This document shows positions 42,556 through 50,787 of a DNA stretch of 64,000 nt, one piece after another (positions within the stretch are counted from its first letter, which is position 1; each line of letters begins with the position of its first letter). Position numbers and translations under genes: made by a program. The notes below the pieces were generated by a model. It was not told the DNA's origin and ran no database searches. It worked only from the letters and a program-made list of their open reading frames with translations. This DNA comes from JAHCHG01 sp965214585. Its GTDB lineage: Bacteria > Acidobacteriota > Blastocatellia > Pyrinomonadales > Pyrinomonadaceae. The stretch lies in NCBI GenBank assembly GCA_965214585.1, contig OZ243957.1, positions 4,340,001 to 4,404,000 on the forward strand. Direction: 5' to 3'.

Positions 42556-43596
42556 ATGCAAGCATTAATTTTAGCCGGCGGAAAAGGCACGCGTCTGCGT
42601 CCGCTGACAGTTTACACGCCAAAACCGATTGTTCCGTTTTTGAATCGCTCATTTTTGCTGTATCAGATAGAAATTCTGCGGCAAGCGGGAATCGAGGACA
42701 TAACGCTTTCGCTGAGTTATCAGCCGGATAAGATCGAGCATCTTTTGGGTTACGGTTTTGAATACGGCGTAAATCTGCGTTATATTACCGAGCCTGCGCC
42801 GCTGGGAACGGGCGGAGCTTACAAATTTGCCGAAAACGAAATCCGCGAAACAACCGTCGTTTTTAACGGCGATATTTTAACCGATCTGGACGTTTCAAAG
42901 GTCATAGATTTTCACCGACAAAAAAAAGCCGAAGCGACGATTGTTTTGACACCGATTGAAAATCCGTCGGCTTACGGCTTGGTTGAAACGAATGCGGAAG
43001 GAAAAGTTCAGCGATTTCTCGAAAAACCGAAACCCGAACAACTTTCCGAACTAACCGCCCACAATATAAATGCCGGAATTTATGTGCTTGAACCGGGCAT
43101 TCTGGATTTGATTCCCGAAGGCAGAAATTCTTCGTTTGAATACGATATTTTCCCCGAAATTCTGGCGCAAAATAAAAACTTTTACGGCTTTTTGATGAAT
43201 GATAATTACTGGCGCGACATCGGCACACCGGAGAGTTATCTGGCGGCGCACCACGATTTTCTAGCCGGAAAAATTAAAAATCTCGAATTTGAAAATCAAA
43301 GCGAATCGGAAATCGCAACTCACGCAATTATTGACGAAAATTCGATAATCGCCGAAAACTGCGTTATCAAACCGAATGTAAAAATCACAAATTCGGTTAT
43401 CGGCGAAAAGGTTCACATCGAGGAAAAAGCCGAAATCGAAAACTCCGTCATCTGGGCGCATACGAGAATTGACAGCGGCGCAAAAATAAACGGCGCAGTC
43501 GTCGGACGCGGTTCTTACATCGGCAGAAACGTAATTATCAGCGACGGCGCGGTTTTGGGCGACAAAACTTCTCTGACCGATTACACGAAGATTTGA
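42556..43596 (+). CDS. NDP-sugar pyrophosphorylase (mannose-1-phosphate guanylyltransferase-like) with hexapeptide domain
   Basis: 346 residues. The N-terminal nucleotidyltransferase starts 'QALILAGGKGTRLRPLTVYT', the nucleotide-binding signature, with Lys in the following TPKPIVPF; FNGDILTDLD binds metal, and 'NINAGIYVLEPGILDLIP' and 'WRDIGTPESYLAAHHDFL' complete the fold. The C-terminal ~85 residues are a left-handed beta-helix (IAENCVIKPNVKITNSVIGE; AHTRIDSGAKINGAVVGRGS). It makes an activated sugar, most likely GDP-mannose or a dTDP/UDP sugar, for envelope glycans. The exact nucleotide cannot be read. It is a single gene between C4 and B3. Confidence 0.9.
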   Translation: MQALILAGGKGTRLRPLTVYTPKPIVPFLNRSFLLYQIEILRQAGIEDITLSLSYQPDKIEHLLGYGFEYGVNLRYITEPAPLGTGGAYKFAENEIRETTVVFNGDILTDLDVSKVIDFHRQKKAEATIVLTPIENPSAYGLVETNAEGKVQRFLEKPKPEQLSELTAHNINAGIYVLEPGILDLIPEGRNSSFEYDIFPEILAQNKNFYGFLMNDNYWRDIGTPESYLAAHHDFLAGKIKNLEFENQSESEIATHAIIDENSIIAENCVIKPNVKITNSVIGEKVHIEEKAEIENSVIWAHTRIDSGAKINGAVVGRGSYIGRNVIISDGAVLGDKTSLTDYTKI

Positions 43597-43607
43597 AAAC
43601 AGTAAAT

Positions 43608-43820
43608 TAGTCTGATTTTTAAGTTTTTGTAATTGAAGTTTTGCGGGCGAGAGAGTAACCCTTCCCGACCTGCCAATTTTATAAACTTTTGCTTTTTCAC
43701 TTTATATTGAACAGATCATTAACATTAATTACTCAAGATTAAAAAGATGGCAGGTTAGGAAGGGTTGCTCTGCGCCCGCTGTGTAACAAGTAAAAACGCC
43801 GGATAATTTAAAATTTACTT
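43608..43820. repeat. Family B inverted repeat, copy B3
   Basis: Begins TAGTCTGATTTTTAAG, arms GCGGGCGAGAGAGTAACCCT and AGGGTTGCTCTGCGCCCGC; the loop is in the same orientation as in B1. It starts 12 bp after the sugar-transferase stop codon. Confidence 0.88.
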
Positions 43821-43847
43821 TATTAAATAATTCCGATTTAGAAACTT

Positions 43848-44684
43848 ATGCCAGAATTGCCGGAAGTCGAACTCGTCGCAAAATCGCTCGATAAATTGGT
43901 TGCCGGGCGGAAAATTTTAATCGCCGAACTGCTGCGCGAACGGCTTGCGCCCGACACATCGCCGCCGGAATTTGCCGATAAATTAAATGATTCTAAAATC
44001 GTTCGCGTTCACAGACGCGGAAAGCACGTTTTAATCGAATTCGACAACGGCAAAACGCTGATCGTTCATTTGCGTATGAGTGGGCGTTTTCTGCTTTTAC
44101 CAATCGAACGGGATTTGCCGAAATTTACTCACGCGGTTTTTTATTTTGAGGACGAAACAAGATTGATTTTTTCAGACCAAAGACATTTCGGTTTTATGAA
44201 AATCGTCGAAACCGAAAAACTATACGAAGCAAAAGAAATAAAAAAACTCGCTCCCGAACCGTTCGGTAAAGATTTTTCGCCCGCGTATTTTCGCCGCATC
44301 TTGAAAACCTCGACGAAAAGTTTGAAGGAATTTCTTCTCGACCAAACAAAAGTTACCGGACTCGGAAATATTTACGCGGCGGAAGCCTTGTTTTTGGCGC
44401 GGATTCATCCGCAAACTTCGGCAAACGAAGTTTCGGCGGTCAAAGCCAATCGTCTGCACAAATTCATTATCAAAGTTCTGTCCGATTCAATCGCGCACGG
44501 TTCGACCTTAAAGGTTGATCCCGAAAATATTGACGGCAGTTATTACGGCGGCGGTTACGAAAATCATTGGCTGGTTTACAACCGCGAAGACGAGCCGTGC
44601 GCGAATTGCCAAACGCCGATAAAAAGGCTGAAACAAGCGGGACGTTCAAGCTATTTCTGCCCGAAATGTCAGAAGGCAAAATAG
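43848..44684 (+). CDS. mutM: Formamidopyrimidine-DNA glycosylase (Fpg)
   Basis: 278 residues. The N-terminus PELPEVELVAKSL carries the catalytic Pro2/Glu3. Further signs are the Lys loop near HRRGKHVLIEF, the helix-two-turn-helix 'LLDQTKVTGLGNIYAAEALF' and the zinc finger CANCQTPIKRLKQAGRSSYF-CPKC at the end. It excises 8-oxoguanine and ring-opened purines and nicks the strand. It is a single gene; no SOS- or redox-type operator was recognised. B3 occupies the region immediately upstream. Confidence 0.97.
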   Translation: MPELPEVELVAKSLDKLVAGRKILIAELLRERLAPDTSPPEFADKLNDSKIVRVHRRGKHVLIEFDNGKTLIVHLRMSGRFLLLPIERDLPKFTHAVFYFEDETRLIFSDQRHFGFMKIVETEKLYEAKEIKKLAPEPFGKDFSPAYFRRILKTSTKSLKEFLLDQTKVTGLGNIYAAEALFLARIHPQTSANEVSAVKANRLHKFIIKVLSDSIAHGSTLKVDPENIDGSYYGGGYENHWLVYNREDEPCANCQTPIKRLKQAGRSSYFCPKCQKAK

Positions 44685-44759
44685 TTAAAATTTTAACGTC
44701 TGATTGTTTACCCTCTTGAATTTTTACTCTTCCGATTTTAATAAACAGGAGAAATTATT

Positions 44760-45401
44760 ATGAAATTCCGTTCCGCTTTTTTACTTTCTTTATTCGTGAT
44801 TTTTCTTCTTCTGCCGTCCGAACTTTTCGCCTGCGCGTGCTGCGCCGCAAACGGTCATTATTCGATTGATACGGCAAAACCGGGAGAAAATGAACTGGAA
44901 ATTTTGAGCAAAATAAACTTTTCCGATGCCGAACTTTATATGACGGCGGCGGGAACTGATGCCGTCGTCGGATTAAAACCGATCGGTGAAAATTATCAGG
45001 TGAATAAGATAATCAGCAAGAGTTTTTGGACGATGAGTTTTAAGGATAATAACAATAAACGCGGAACGCTCAATCTTTTCAATCCGGGCGAAATGACCGA
45101 TTTCAAAGTTGACATCCGCGACGGAAAACAAGACGAGGCGGGCAGTCCGCTATTGTATAAAGAATGGCGTTTCAAAGGCGGAATCGGCGACAAAAGAGGA
45201 ATTTTTCATAACGGCATCAAAGGCAGCGCGAAATATTTTTTAGTTCTTCAAGGCAGAGGAAACATCTGCACAAGCGCGGAAGATTTTACGAACTGGCGAA
45301 TGGAAGTTAAGGGAAATAAAGCAAATTATACATTTTTCGGCACATTAAAATCGGATTCAAACGCTGGAATGCAAAACGGAAATACCGACGAATCAAAATA
45401 G
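44760..45401 (+). CDS. Secreted protein with CxCC motif, function unknown
   Basis: 213 residues. A signal peptide (FLLSLFVIFLLLPSELFA-type) is followed directly by CACCAANGHYS. A Cys right after the cleavage site would fit a lipoprotein, but the 'LFACAC' box is not a perfect lipobox, and the Cys cluster could instead bind metal. The body contains 'LKPIGENYQVNKIISKSFW', 'RGTLNLFNPGEMTDFKVDIR' and 'KYFLVLQGRGNICTSAEDF'. No family is recognised. AGGAGAAA precedes the ATG. It lies between mutM and the SAM-II-controlled gene and is transcribed alone. Confidence 0.7.
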   Translation: MKFRSAFLLSLFVIFLLLPSELFACACCAANGHYSIDTAKPGENELEILSKINFSDAELYMTAAGTDAVVGLKPIGENYQVNKIISKSFWTMSFKDNNNKRGTLNLFNPGEMTDFKVDIRDGKQDEAGSPLLYKEWRFKGGIGDKRGIFHNGIKGSAKYFLVLQGRGNICTSAEDFTNWRMEVKGNKANYTFFGTLKSDSNAGMQNGNTDESK

Positions 45402-45458
45402 AATTTGCTTGTCGCTTGACACTTCCCGTTCAAACGCGCATCATTTATCTTTACAATT

Positions 45459-45508
45459 CGTGGTGAGTTACAGCAACTTGCGACCACGTTAAACAAACTG
45501 CTAAACAG
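45459..45508 (+). ncRNA. SAM-II riboswitch aptamer
   Basis: CGTGGTGAGTTACAGCAACT, then TGCGACCACGTTAAACAAAC, then TGCTAAACAG. P1 is CGTGGT/ACCACG. The conserved GGTGA, the CACGTTAAACAA strand and the terminal GCTAAA that forms the H-type pseudoknot match the SAM-II (SAM_alpha) consensus. It lies 128 bp upstream of a homocysteine methyltransferase/MTHFR gene, the expected target. A TTGACA lies at 45416-45421. A terminator follows within 20 bp. Confidence 0.88.
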
Positions 45509-45524
45509 CTTCAACAAGTTTACG

Positions 45525-45559
45525 AAAAAAGCCTTGTGTTGTTTAGCACGGGCTTTTTT
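45525..45559 (+). terminator. Riboswitch-controlled intrinsic terminator
   Basis: AAAAAAGCC…GTG and CAC…GGCTTTTTT form the stem, followed by more T. The loop segment GTTGTTTAGC can instead pair with GCTAAACAGC (45500-45509) at the 3' edge of the aptamer. SAM binding would therefore sequester GCTAAA, free the terminator and turn the gene off. Confidence 0.75.
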
Positions 45560-45636
45560 GATTTTGGATTTTAGATTTTGGATTTTCATTAAAAATGTTC
45601 AAAGACCAAAAGCTGAAGACCAAAAACCATATTTTT

Positions 45637-47532
45637 ATGAAAAATTTTCGGGAAATTTTAGACGACGACAGCGTATATGTTTTCGACGGCGCGGTTGGAA
45701 CAATGTTGTATGACAAAGGTGTTTTTATTAATAAAAGTTATGACGAACTGAATCTGACTGCGCCCGAACTCGTGCGCGAAGTTCACGAAGAATATATCAA
45801 AGCGGGCGCGGATATTATCGAAACAAACACTTTTGGCGCGACGCGGCACAAACTCAAGCAATACGGTCTGGAAAATCAACTGCACGAAATAAATCTGGCG
45901 GGCGCACGCATTGCCCGACAAGCGGCGGAAGATGATGCTTTTGTCGCCGGAGCAATCGGACCTCTCGATTTGCGAATCGAGCCTTACGGTCCGACTTCTT
46001 ACACGGAAGCTAAAAATATGTTCAAAGAGCAGATTCAGGCACTTCTCGAAGGTGACGTTGATTTGTTCGTCTTGGAAACATTTTCGGATTTGTCGGAAAT
46101 TCAGCAGGCGATTGAGGCGGTTCGTGAACTTTCCGATCTGCCGATTGTCGCGCAGATGACGATTCAAACCGACGGAAAAACGATTTTCGGCGCGGACAGC
46201 GAAGTTATCACAAAACGGCTCGAAGATTGGGGCGCGGACGTGATCGGCTTAAACTGCGGTGTCGGTCCGACGCATATTTTGAACGAACTGGAAAAAATGC
46301 GCGGCTACACGGACAAAAAACTTGCCGCCCAGCCGAATGCCGGTTTGCCCAGAGATGTTCAGGGACGGCAGTTTTATATGTCTTCGCCCGAATATATGTC
46401 GAAATTTGCCAAGCGTTTTATCAAAGCGGGCGCGAAATTTATCGGCGGCTGCTGCGGAACGACTCCGCAGCATATCAAGTTGATGGCAAATTCGGTTCGC
46501 GCCATCAGTCCGCGTTCAGCGAAAAATACCGCCAATAAAAATCAGTCGGCAAAAGTTTCCGAAAATAAAAAAACGGTTGAGGTCGAGCCGGTTTCGCCGC
46601 TTGTTCGCTCGAATTGGTCGCGGAAGGTCGCTCTCGGCGAATTTGTTACGAGCGTTGAAGTTCTTCCGCCAAAAGGAGTTACCGCCGACAAAACGCTTGC
46701 CAGCATCGCTCTGCTCAAAGATGCCGGAGTTGACGCGGTAAACATTCCCGACGGTCCTCGCGCTCAGACTCGTATGAGCGCACAGGCGACGGCGATTCTT
46801 GTCGAGCAAAATCTCGGCATCGAAGCCGTTCTGCATTACTGCTGCCGGGACAGAAATCTTTTGGGAATGATGTCCGATCTGCTCGGCGCGGCGGCTTTAG
46901 GACTGCATAATCTTCTGATAATTACGGGCGATCCGCCGAAAATGGGAACTTACCCGGATGCAACGGCTGTGTTTGATATTGATTCAATCGGTCTGACAAA
47001 TATGGTCAGCAAACTCAATCATGGACTTGATCTGGGAAACAATCCGATTGGCGAACCGACGGCGTTTTCAATCGGTGTCGGGGTAAATCCGGGCGCGATA
47101 AATCTGGACGAGGAAATCCGCCGTTTCGAGTGGAAGGTTGAAGCGGGCGCGGAATATGCGATCACGCAGCCGGTTTACGATACCGAACAATTGCGCGAAT
47201 TTATAGACAAAATCGCGCACGTTCGGATTCCGATCATCGCCGGAATTTTCCCGCTTGTATCGAGCCGCAACGCCGAATTTATGCACAACGAAGTTCCCGG
47301 CGTGCGCGTTACGCAGGATGTTCTAAGGCGTATGCGAGCCGCTTCTGACAAAAGTAAGGAACACGCCCGCGAAGAAGGTTTGCAAATCGCCCGCGAATCC
47401 TTGGAAGAAATACAAGAAGTGATACAGGGAGCGCAGGTTTCCGCGCCCTTCGGAAACGTAAAATACGCTTTGCAGGTCTTTGAGGTTTTGGATCAGTTTA
47501 AAGATAAAAATGAAGCAGTCAGCGCGAATTAA
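45637..47532 (+). CDS. Bifunctional homocysteine S-methyltransferase / methylenetetrahydrofolate reductase (YitJ type)
   Basis: 631 residues from the ATG at 45637; an in-frame ATG at 45595 lies in low-complexity leader. The N-terminal half is the homocysteine-binding domain (VFDGAVGTMLYDKGV; 'ETNTFGATRHKLKQYG'), with zinc ligands in 'VIGLNCGVGPTHI' and GGCCGTTPQHI. The C-terminal half is MTHFR: 'SVEVLPPKGVTADKTLASI', 'LLIITGDPPKMGTYPDATAV' and 'QPVYDTEQLREFIDKIA'. One chain thus supplies 5-methyl-THF and has a methyl-acceptor site. It lacks the cobalamin and activation domains of full MetH, which must be encoded elsewhere if B12 is used. It is controlled by the SAM-II switch. Confidence 0.94.
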   Translation: MKNFREILDDDSVYVFDGAVGTMLYDKGVFINKSYDELNLTAPELVREVHEEYIKAGADIIETNTFGATRHKLKQYGLENQLHEINLAGARIARQAAEDDAFVAGAIGPLDLRIEPYGPTSYTEAKNMFKEQIQALLEGDVDLFVLETFSDLSEIQQAIEAVRELSDLPIVAQMTIQTDGKTIFGADSEVITKRLEDWGADVIGLNCGVGPTHILNELEKMRGYTDKKLAAQPNAGLPRDVQGRQFYMSSPEYMSKFAKRFIKAGAKFIGGCCGTTPQHIKLMANSVRAISPRSAKNTANKNQSAKVSENKKTVEVEPVSPLVRSNWSRKVALGEFVTSVEVLPPKGVTADKTLASIALLKDAGVDAVNIPDGPRAQTRMSAQATAILVEQNLGIEAVLHYCCRDRNLLGMMSDLLGAAALGLHNLLIITGDPPKMGTYPDATAVFDIDSIGLTNMVSKLNHGLDLGNNPIGEPTAFSIGVGVNPGAINLDEEIRRFEWKVEAGAEYAITQPVYDTEQLREFIDKIAHVRIPIIAGIFPLVSSRNAEFMHNEVPGVRVTQDVLRRMRAASDKSKEHAREEGLQIARESLEEIQEVIQGAQVSAPFGNVKYALQVFEVLDQFKDKNEAVSAN

Positions 47533-47567
47533 ACTGAAAAATTTCAGAACGAATTCGCTAAAGAGGG

Positions 47568-47700
47568 ACGCAGTTGAAAAGCCGAACATTGCAGAAACCC
47601 GCACGAAGTAAGGGTGTCAAACGTATTGCACCCTTACTTCGTGCGGGTTTCTGCAAAACATTATTTGCTTTATTCTCAACAATAAACAATTCAACTGCGT
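47568..47700. repeat. Family A-like nested inverted repeat, copy A4
   Basis: Inner 26-bp perfect stem GCAGAAACCCGCACGAAGTA… with complement (47591-47654); outer arms ACGCAGTTGAA / TTCAACTGCGT (47568-47578, 47690-47700). It shares the GAAACCCG…GGGTG layout with A1-A3. Confidence 0.8.
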
Positions 47701-47767
47701 AACTCCTAAAGATATTATCAAATTTATTACTGCTGATAATGTCCGCCGGATAAACGCTGAATTTTAA

Positions 47768-48880
47768 TTAATCCGCTATGGTTTCTATCTTGACTTTTCT
47801 GCCCAAAATGTCTTCGACGTAAATCATTTTTACCAAAACAAATACAACGGCGGTGATCGGAACGGCGAGCAGTAAACCGAGAAAACCGAAGATGACTGCC
47901 AGCAGAAGCTGCGCCGCAATAATTAAAACGGGCGGAATTGCAACGGCTCGGTGCTGAATAAGCGGCGTGATGAGAAATCCGTCGAGATTTTGAACTGCCA
48001 GATATAAAATTATCACATAAAGTGCCTGCGTCGGACTTTGTGCTAAGGCGATGACAACTGCCGGAAAACCGGCGATCAAAGGTCCGATGTTGGGAATAAA
48101 ACTCATCAATCCGGCGATAATTCCAAGCGGAATTGCAAAAGGAATTTCCAACATCCACAAACCCAAAAAAGTCAGAATTCCGTTGATCGCCATCGAAGCG
48201 GAAATTCCCATCAGAAAACTTTTCAGAGTAGAATGAATGGTCGAAAGAATTTCACGCGCTCTTGCTTCGCGGTTTTTCGGCACAAGTTTGAGAAGACCTG
48301 TTTTGTAAATTTTCCGGCTGAAGGCAAAATAAACGGCGGTCATTAAAATTATCAGCGTGTTGATAATTATATCCAGAGTCGTCGAAAATATGCCGGTTAC
48401 GCGACCAAATACGTTTCCCGATCCTCTGCCCAAAACAAATTGCTGCGGAGAAGGCAGTTTTTCTACAATTTTTTTTCCCGATGGATATTCCGACAGACGA
48501 TTTCGCGCCAGTTCATATACGTTCGGAAGCTGATCGGTCAAATCCACAAACTGCGTTTCAATCGTCGGGGCGAGCCGCCACACGCCAAGCGCGATAAGAG
48601 CGACGAAAAACAACATTACACAAGCCACCGCCCAATTTTCCGAAAGCGTCGAATGCCTTCTTACAAAATCGCTCAGACTTTGCAAAAAAATCGCCAGCAA
48701 AACGCCCGCGAAAATAAGCAGAAAAACTTCCGCCCCTTTCCAGATAACAAGCAAAATCACTGCAAAGAAAATTATAATCAGAATTTTTTGCGTAAAATCG
48801 CTTTGCAGAAAGCTGAAATCTTTGGTGAGATTTTCTTCGTTTGCCGACTCTCGTTTGATTTGCGGATTGTCTTGGGACAT
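47768..48880 (-). CDS. AI-2E family transporter (PerM-like)
   Basis: 370 residues with about eight membrane segments. The N-terminal pair (ILIIIFFAVILLVIWKGAEV; FLLIFAGVLLAIFLQSL) is followed by a soluble stretch of ~90 residues with 'NRLSEYPSGKKIVEKLPS'. The C-terminal core has 'IIAGLMSFIPNIGPLIAGFP' with the conserved Pro-Asn-Ile-Gly-Pro and 'LVLAIQNLDGFLITPLIQ'-type motif (LAVQNLDGFLITPLIQHRAV). Members export AI-2 in a few species or act as Na+/H+-type antiporters in others; the substrate cannot be assigned. It is a single gene. Confidence 0.88.
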   Translation of the reverse strand: MSQDNPQIKRESANEENLTKDFSFLQSDFTQKILIIIFFAVILLVIWKGAEVFLLIFAGVLLAIFLQSLSDFVRRHSTLSENWAVACVMLFFVALIALGVWRLAPTIETQFVDLTDQLPNVYELARNRLSEYPSGKKIVEKLPSPQQFVLGRGSGNVFGRVTGIFSTTLDIIINTLIILMTAVYFAFSRKIYKTGLLKLVPKNREARAREILSTIHSTLKSFLMGISASMAINGILTFLGLWMLEIPFAIPLGIIAGLMSFIPNIGPLIAGFPAVVIALAQSPTQALYVIILYLAVQNLDGFLITPLIQHRAVAIPPVLIIAAQLLLAVIFGFLGLLLAVPITAVVFVLVKMIYVEDILGRKVKIETIAD

Positions 48881-49011
48881 ATATTTTTATGCTTGCGCTA
48901 AATTTCGGAAAATCTTTGAACTTTGTATCGTCAACTATTATAAACTGTTCGGAAACTAAAAAAAAATTAGCGTTGCTTTTATACGGTTTTTAAAGAACAG
49001 AATCCGCAAAA

Positions 49012-49092
49012 AAAAGATTCATAAACGAGAATCTTTTTCCGAGCATAAAAAGTCGAAGGACAGAGTTTATTCCCCTAAACTCTGTCCTTCGA
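49012..49092. promoter_or_regulatory. Two strong hairpins upstream of the AI-2E gene
   Basis: Hairpin 1: AAAAGATTC (49012-49020) / GAATCTTTT (49029-49037). Hairpin 2: TCGAAGGACAGAGTTTA-ttcccc-TAAACTCTGTCCTTCGA (49053-49092), a 17-bp perfect stem with a minus-strand T-run after it. No gene ends here on either strand, so a small RNA or an orphan terminator pair is possible. Within 48881-49894 I see only these hairpins, C5, A5 and the palindrome at 49791. Confidence 0.5.
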
Positions 49093-49190
49093 TTATAGCA
49101 ATCACCGATAATTTTCAGCGTCCGCCATAATTTGTAAATTACTTCTGCGAAAAAATGTTTTGATTGTTAAATTCTGTCAAGTTTTGATGA

Positions 49191-49379
49191 CTAAGAAGCT
49201 GTGTAGAAATTGTATCGCAGGCTTCCAGCCGGCAGTCTTGGCGGCATCTTGCCGCCAATTCGAGCGTTGTTTACTCAAACATTCGGAAAAAACAGATGAA
49301 TTTGGCGGCTGGAAGCCACCAAGACTGCCGGCAAGATGCCGGCGTTACGTTTTTTCTGAGTTTCCAAACAGCTTCTAAG
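49191..49379. repeat. Family C inverted repeat, copy C5
   Basis: Ends CTAAGAAGCTGTGTAG / CAAACAGCTTCTAAG. Left arm ATCGCAGGC, right arm AACGCCGGC, loop + (same configuration as C2). Confidence 0.9.
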
Positions 49380-49597
49380 CGAAATCGGCAATTTGTCGTT
49401 TATAATTCTTTCGTAAAAAATATTCTGTTATTGCAATAGCTTTTTATATATTTTATCTGCTCAAAAAACATTTGTAAGTGCGGCTGAACACACATCCGAA
49501 ACAAATAAATTTTATCAAAAAAGTTCTTAAAAGAACTTGCGAATCCGTATATTTAAGAAATTATTTATTAAAATAAGCAGGTTGTAATATGTTTTCA

Positions 49598-49681
49598 AAG
49601 ATAATCCGAATGCAGAAACACGCACATAGTAAGTGTGTTCTTTACGCCCTTACGAGCGTAGCGTGCTTCTGCATTATCCTT
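49598..49681. repeat. Diverged family A-like palindrome, copy A5
   Basis: AGATAATCCGAATGCAGAAAC…GTAAGTGTG on the left is mirrored imperfectly by CTTACGAGCG…GCTTCTGCATTATCCTT. The inner arms are related to A4 but have lost perfect pairing. Confidence 0.55.
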
Positions 49682-49790
49682 GATTACTTTTACTCATCTG
49701 CTTAGTTACATTTATTACGCTGCCGACAAGTTCTCAGCCGGCAGAATCTGATAAAAATTTTACTGCTTAAATTAAAATCACCAAATTCCG

Positions 49791-49814
49791 CTTATGTGCG
49801 TTATCACACATAAG
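49791..49814. promoter_or_regulatory. Operator-like palindrome upstream of the first Crp/Fnr gene
   Basis: CTTATGTG-cgttatca-CACATAAG, perfect 8-bp arms, 81 bp upstream of the start codon in an otherwise AT-rich promoter region. The shape fits a dimeric regulator; autoregulation is possible. Confidence 0.4.
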
Positions 49815-49894
49815 GATTTTCCTTTTTTGTCATAGTATTTTATAATTTTAATTTACCGATAAATTTATTAAATTACCGAAAATAAAGAAAAAAA

Positions 49895-50638
49895 ATGTCT
49901 GACCGTAATAAAATTATTGAAGAAAACGCTCTTACGAATTATTTATTAGCCGCTTTGCCAAAAAAGGAGTTTGACGGAATTAAATCCAAGCTCAAGATAG
50001 TTTCTCTGGAACTCGGTCAATCCTTGTATGAATTCGGCGAGAAAATGGAATACGCCTATTTTCCTACAACAGCGATTATTTCGATGCTGCATATTATGGA
50101 AAACGGCGCAACCGCCGAGATCGGAATTGTCGGCAACGACGGACTGCTCGGAATAACGCTTTTTACGGGCGGCGATTCGACCACCAATCGCGCGATTGTC
50201 CAGAGCGCGGGAAATGCTTTTAGAATGAATCCTAAGGATTTGAAGGAAGAATTTGCCAAAAGCAGAGTTTTTCAAAAATTGCTGCTGCGCTATACGCAGG
50301 CACTTATCACACAGATTTCGCAAACCGCCGTGTGCAATCGGCTGCATCCTATCGAACAGCATCTTTGCCGCTGGCTTCTTCTCAGCCACGACCGTTTGCA
50401 AACGGATAAATTGGTAATGACGCACGATCTGATCTCGAATATGCTCGGCGTGCGGCGCGAAGGCGTAACGCTTGCCGCCCAAAAACTTGCCAAAAGAAAT
50501 CTGATCGAAAACCAGCGCGGAACGATAACCGTTATTGACCGGCAGGGCTTGGAAAACTCCGTCTGTGAATGTTACGCGGTGGTCAGCAAGGAATATAACC
50601 GGCTTCTCGGCAGAGGAATTTCCAGAACTTTCGGATAA
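49895..50638 (+). CDS. Crp/Fnr-family transcriptional regulator (paralogue 1)
   Basis: 247 residues. The cyclic-nucleotide-binding-type beta-roll spans ~20-135 ('YEFGEKMEYAYFPTTAIISM', 'EIGIVGNDGLLGITLF'). The dimer helix and HTH follow: 'VCNRLHPIEQHLCRWLLLSH', then the recognition region 'LISNMLGVRREGVTLAAQKL'. It has no Fnr-type Cys cluster, and the beta-roll lacks the RxS phosphate pocket of true cAMP receptors, so the ligand is unknown. The 'IVGNDGLLG' signature is shared with many uncharacterised environmental Crp-like regulators. A close paralogue follows on the same strand. Confidence 0.9.
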   Translation: MSDRNKIIEENALTNYLLAALPKKEFDGIKSKLKIVSLELGQSLYEFGEKMEYAYFPTTAIISMLHIMENGATAEIGIVGNDGLLGITLFTGGDSTTNRAIVQSAGNAFRMNPKDLKEEFAKSRVFQKLLLRYTQALITQISQTAVCNRLHPIEQHLCRWLLLSHDRLQTDKLVMTHDLISNMLGVRREGVTLAAQKLAKRNLIENQRGTITVIDRQGLENSVCECYAVVSKEYNRLLGRGISRTFG

Positions 50639-50787
50639 TACTGAATAAAAAAATTTTATTTGTTACACTCTATCTGCGGTTGAACTGAAAAATTAACCGA
50701 TTCATCATTCGACATCTGGATTTACTAATCTATCTTCTTATGCCGACTGTTGTTTTCACAGTCAAAAGAAATTTAAGGAGATTTCAG

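Noticed and set aside
47591..47654. A4 stem as the terminator of the methyltransferase/MTHFR gene
   Set aside because: The stem is very strong but no T-run follows on the plus strand, and it belongs to a repeat family. It may still stop transcription, but this cannot be claimed.
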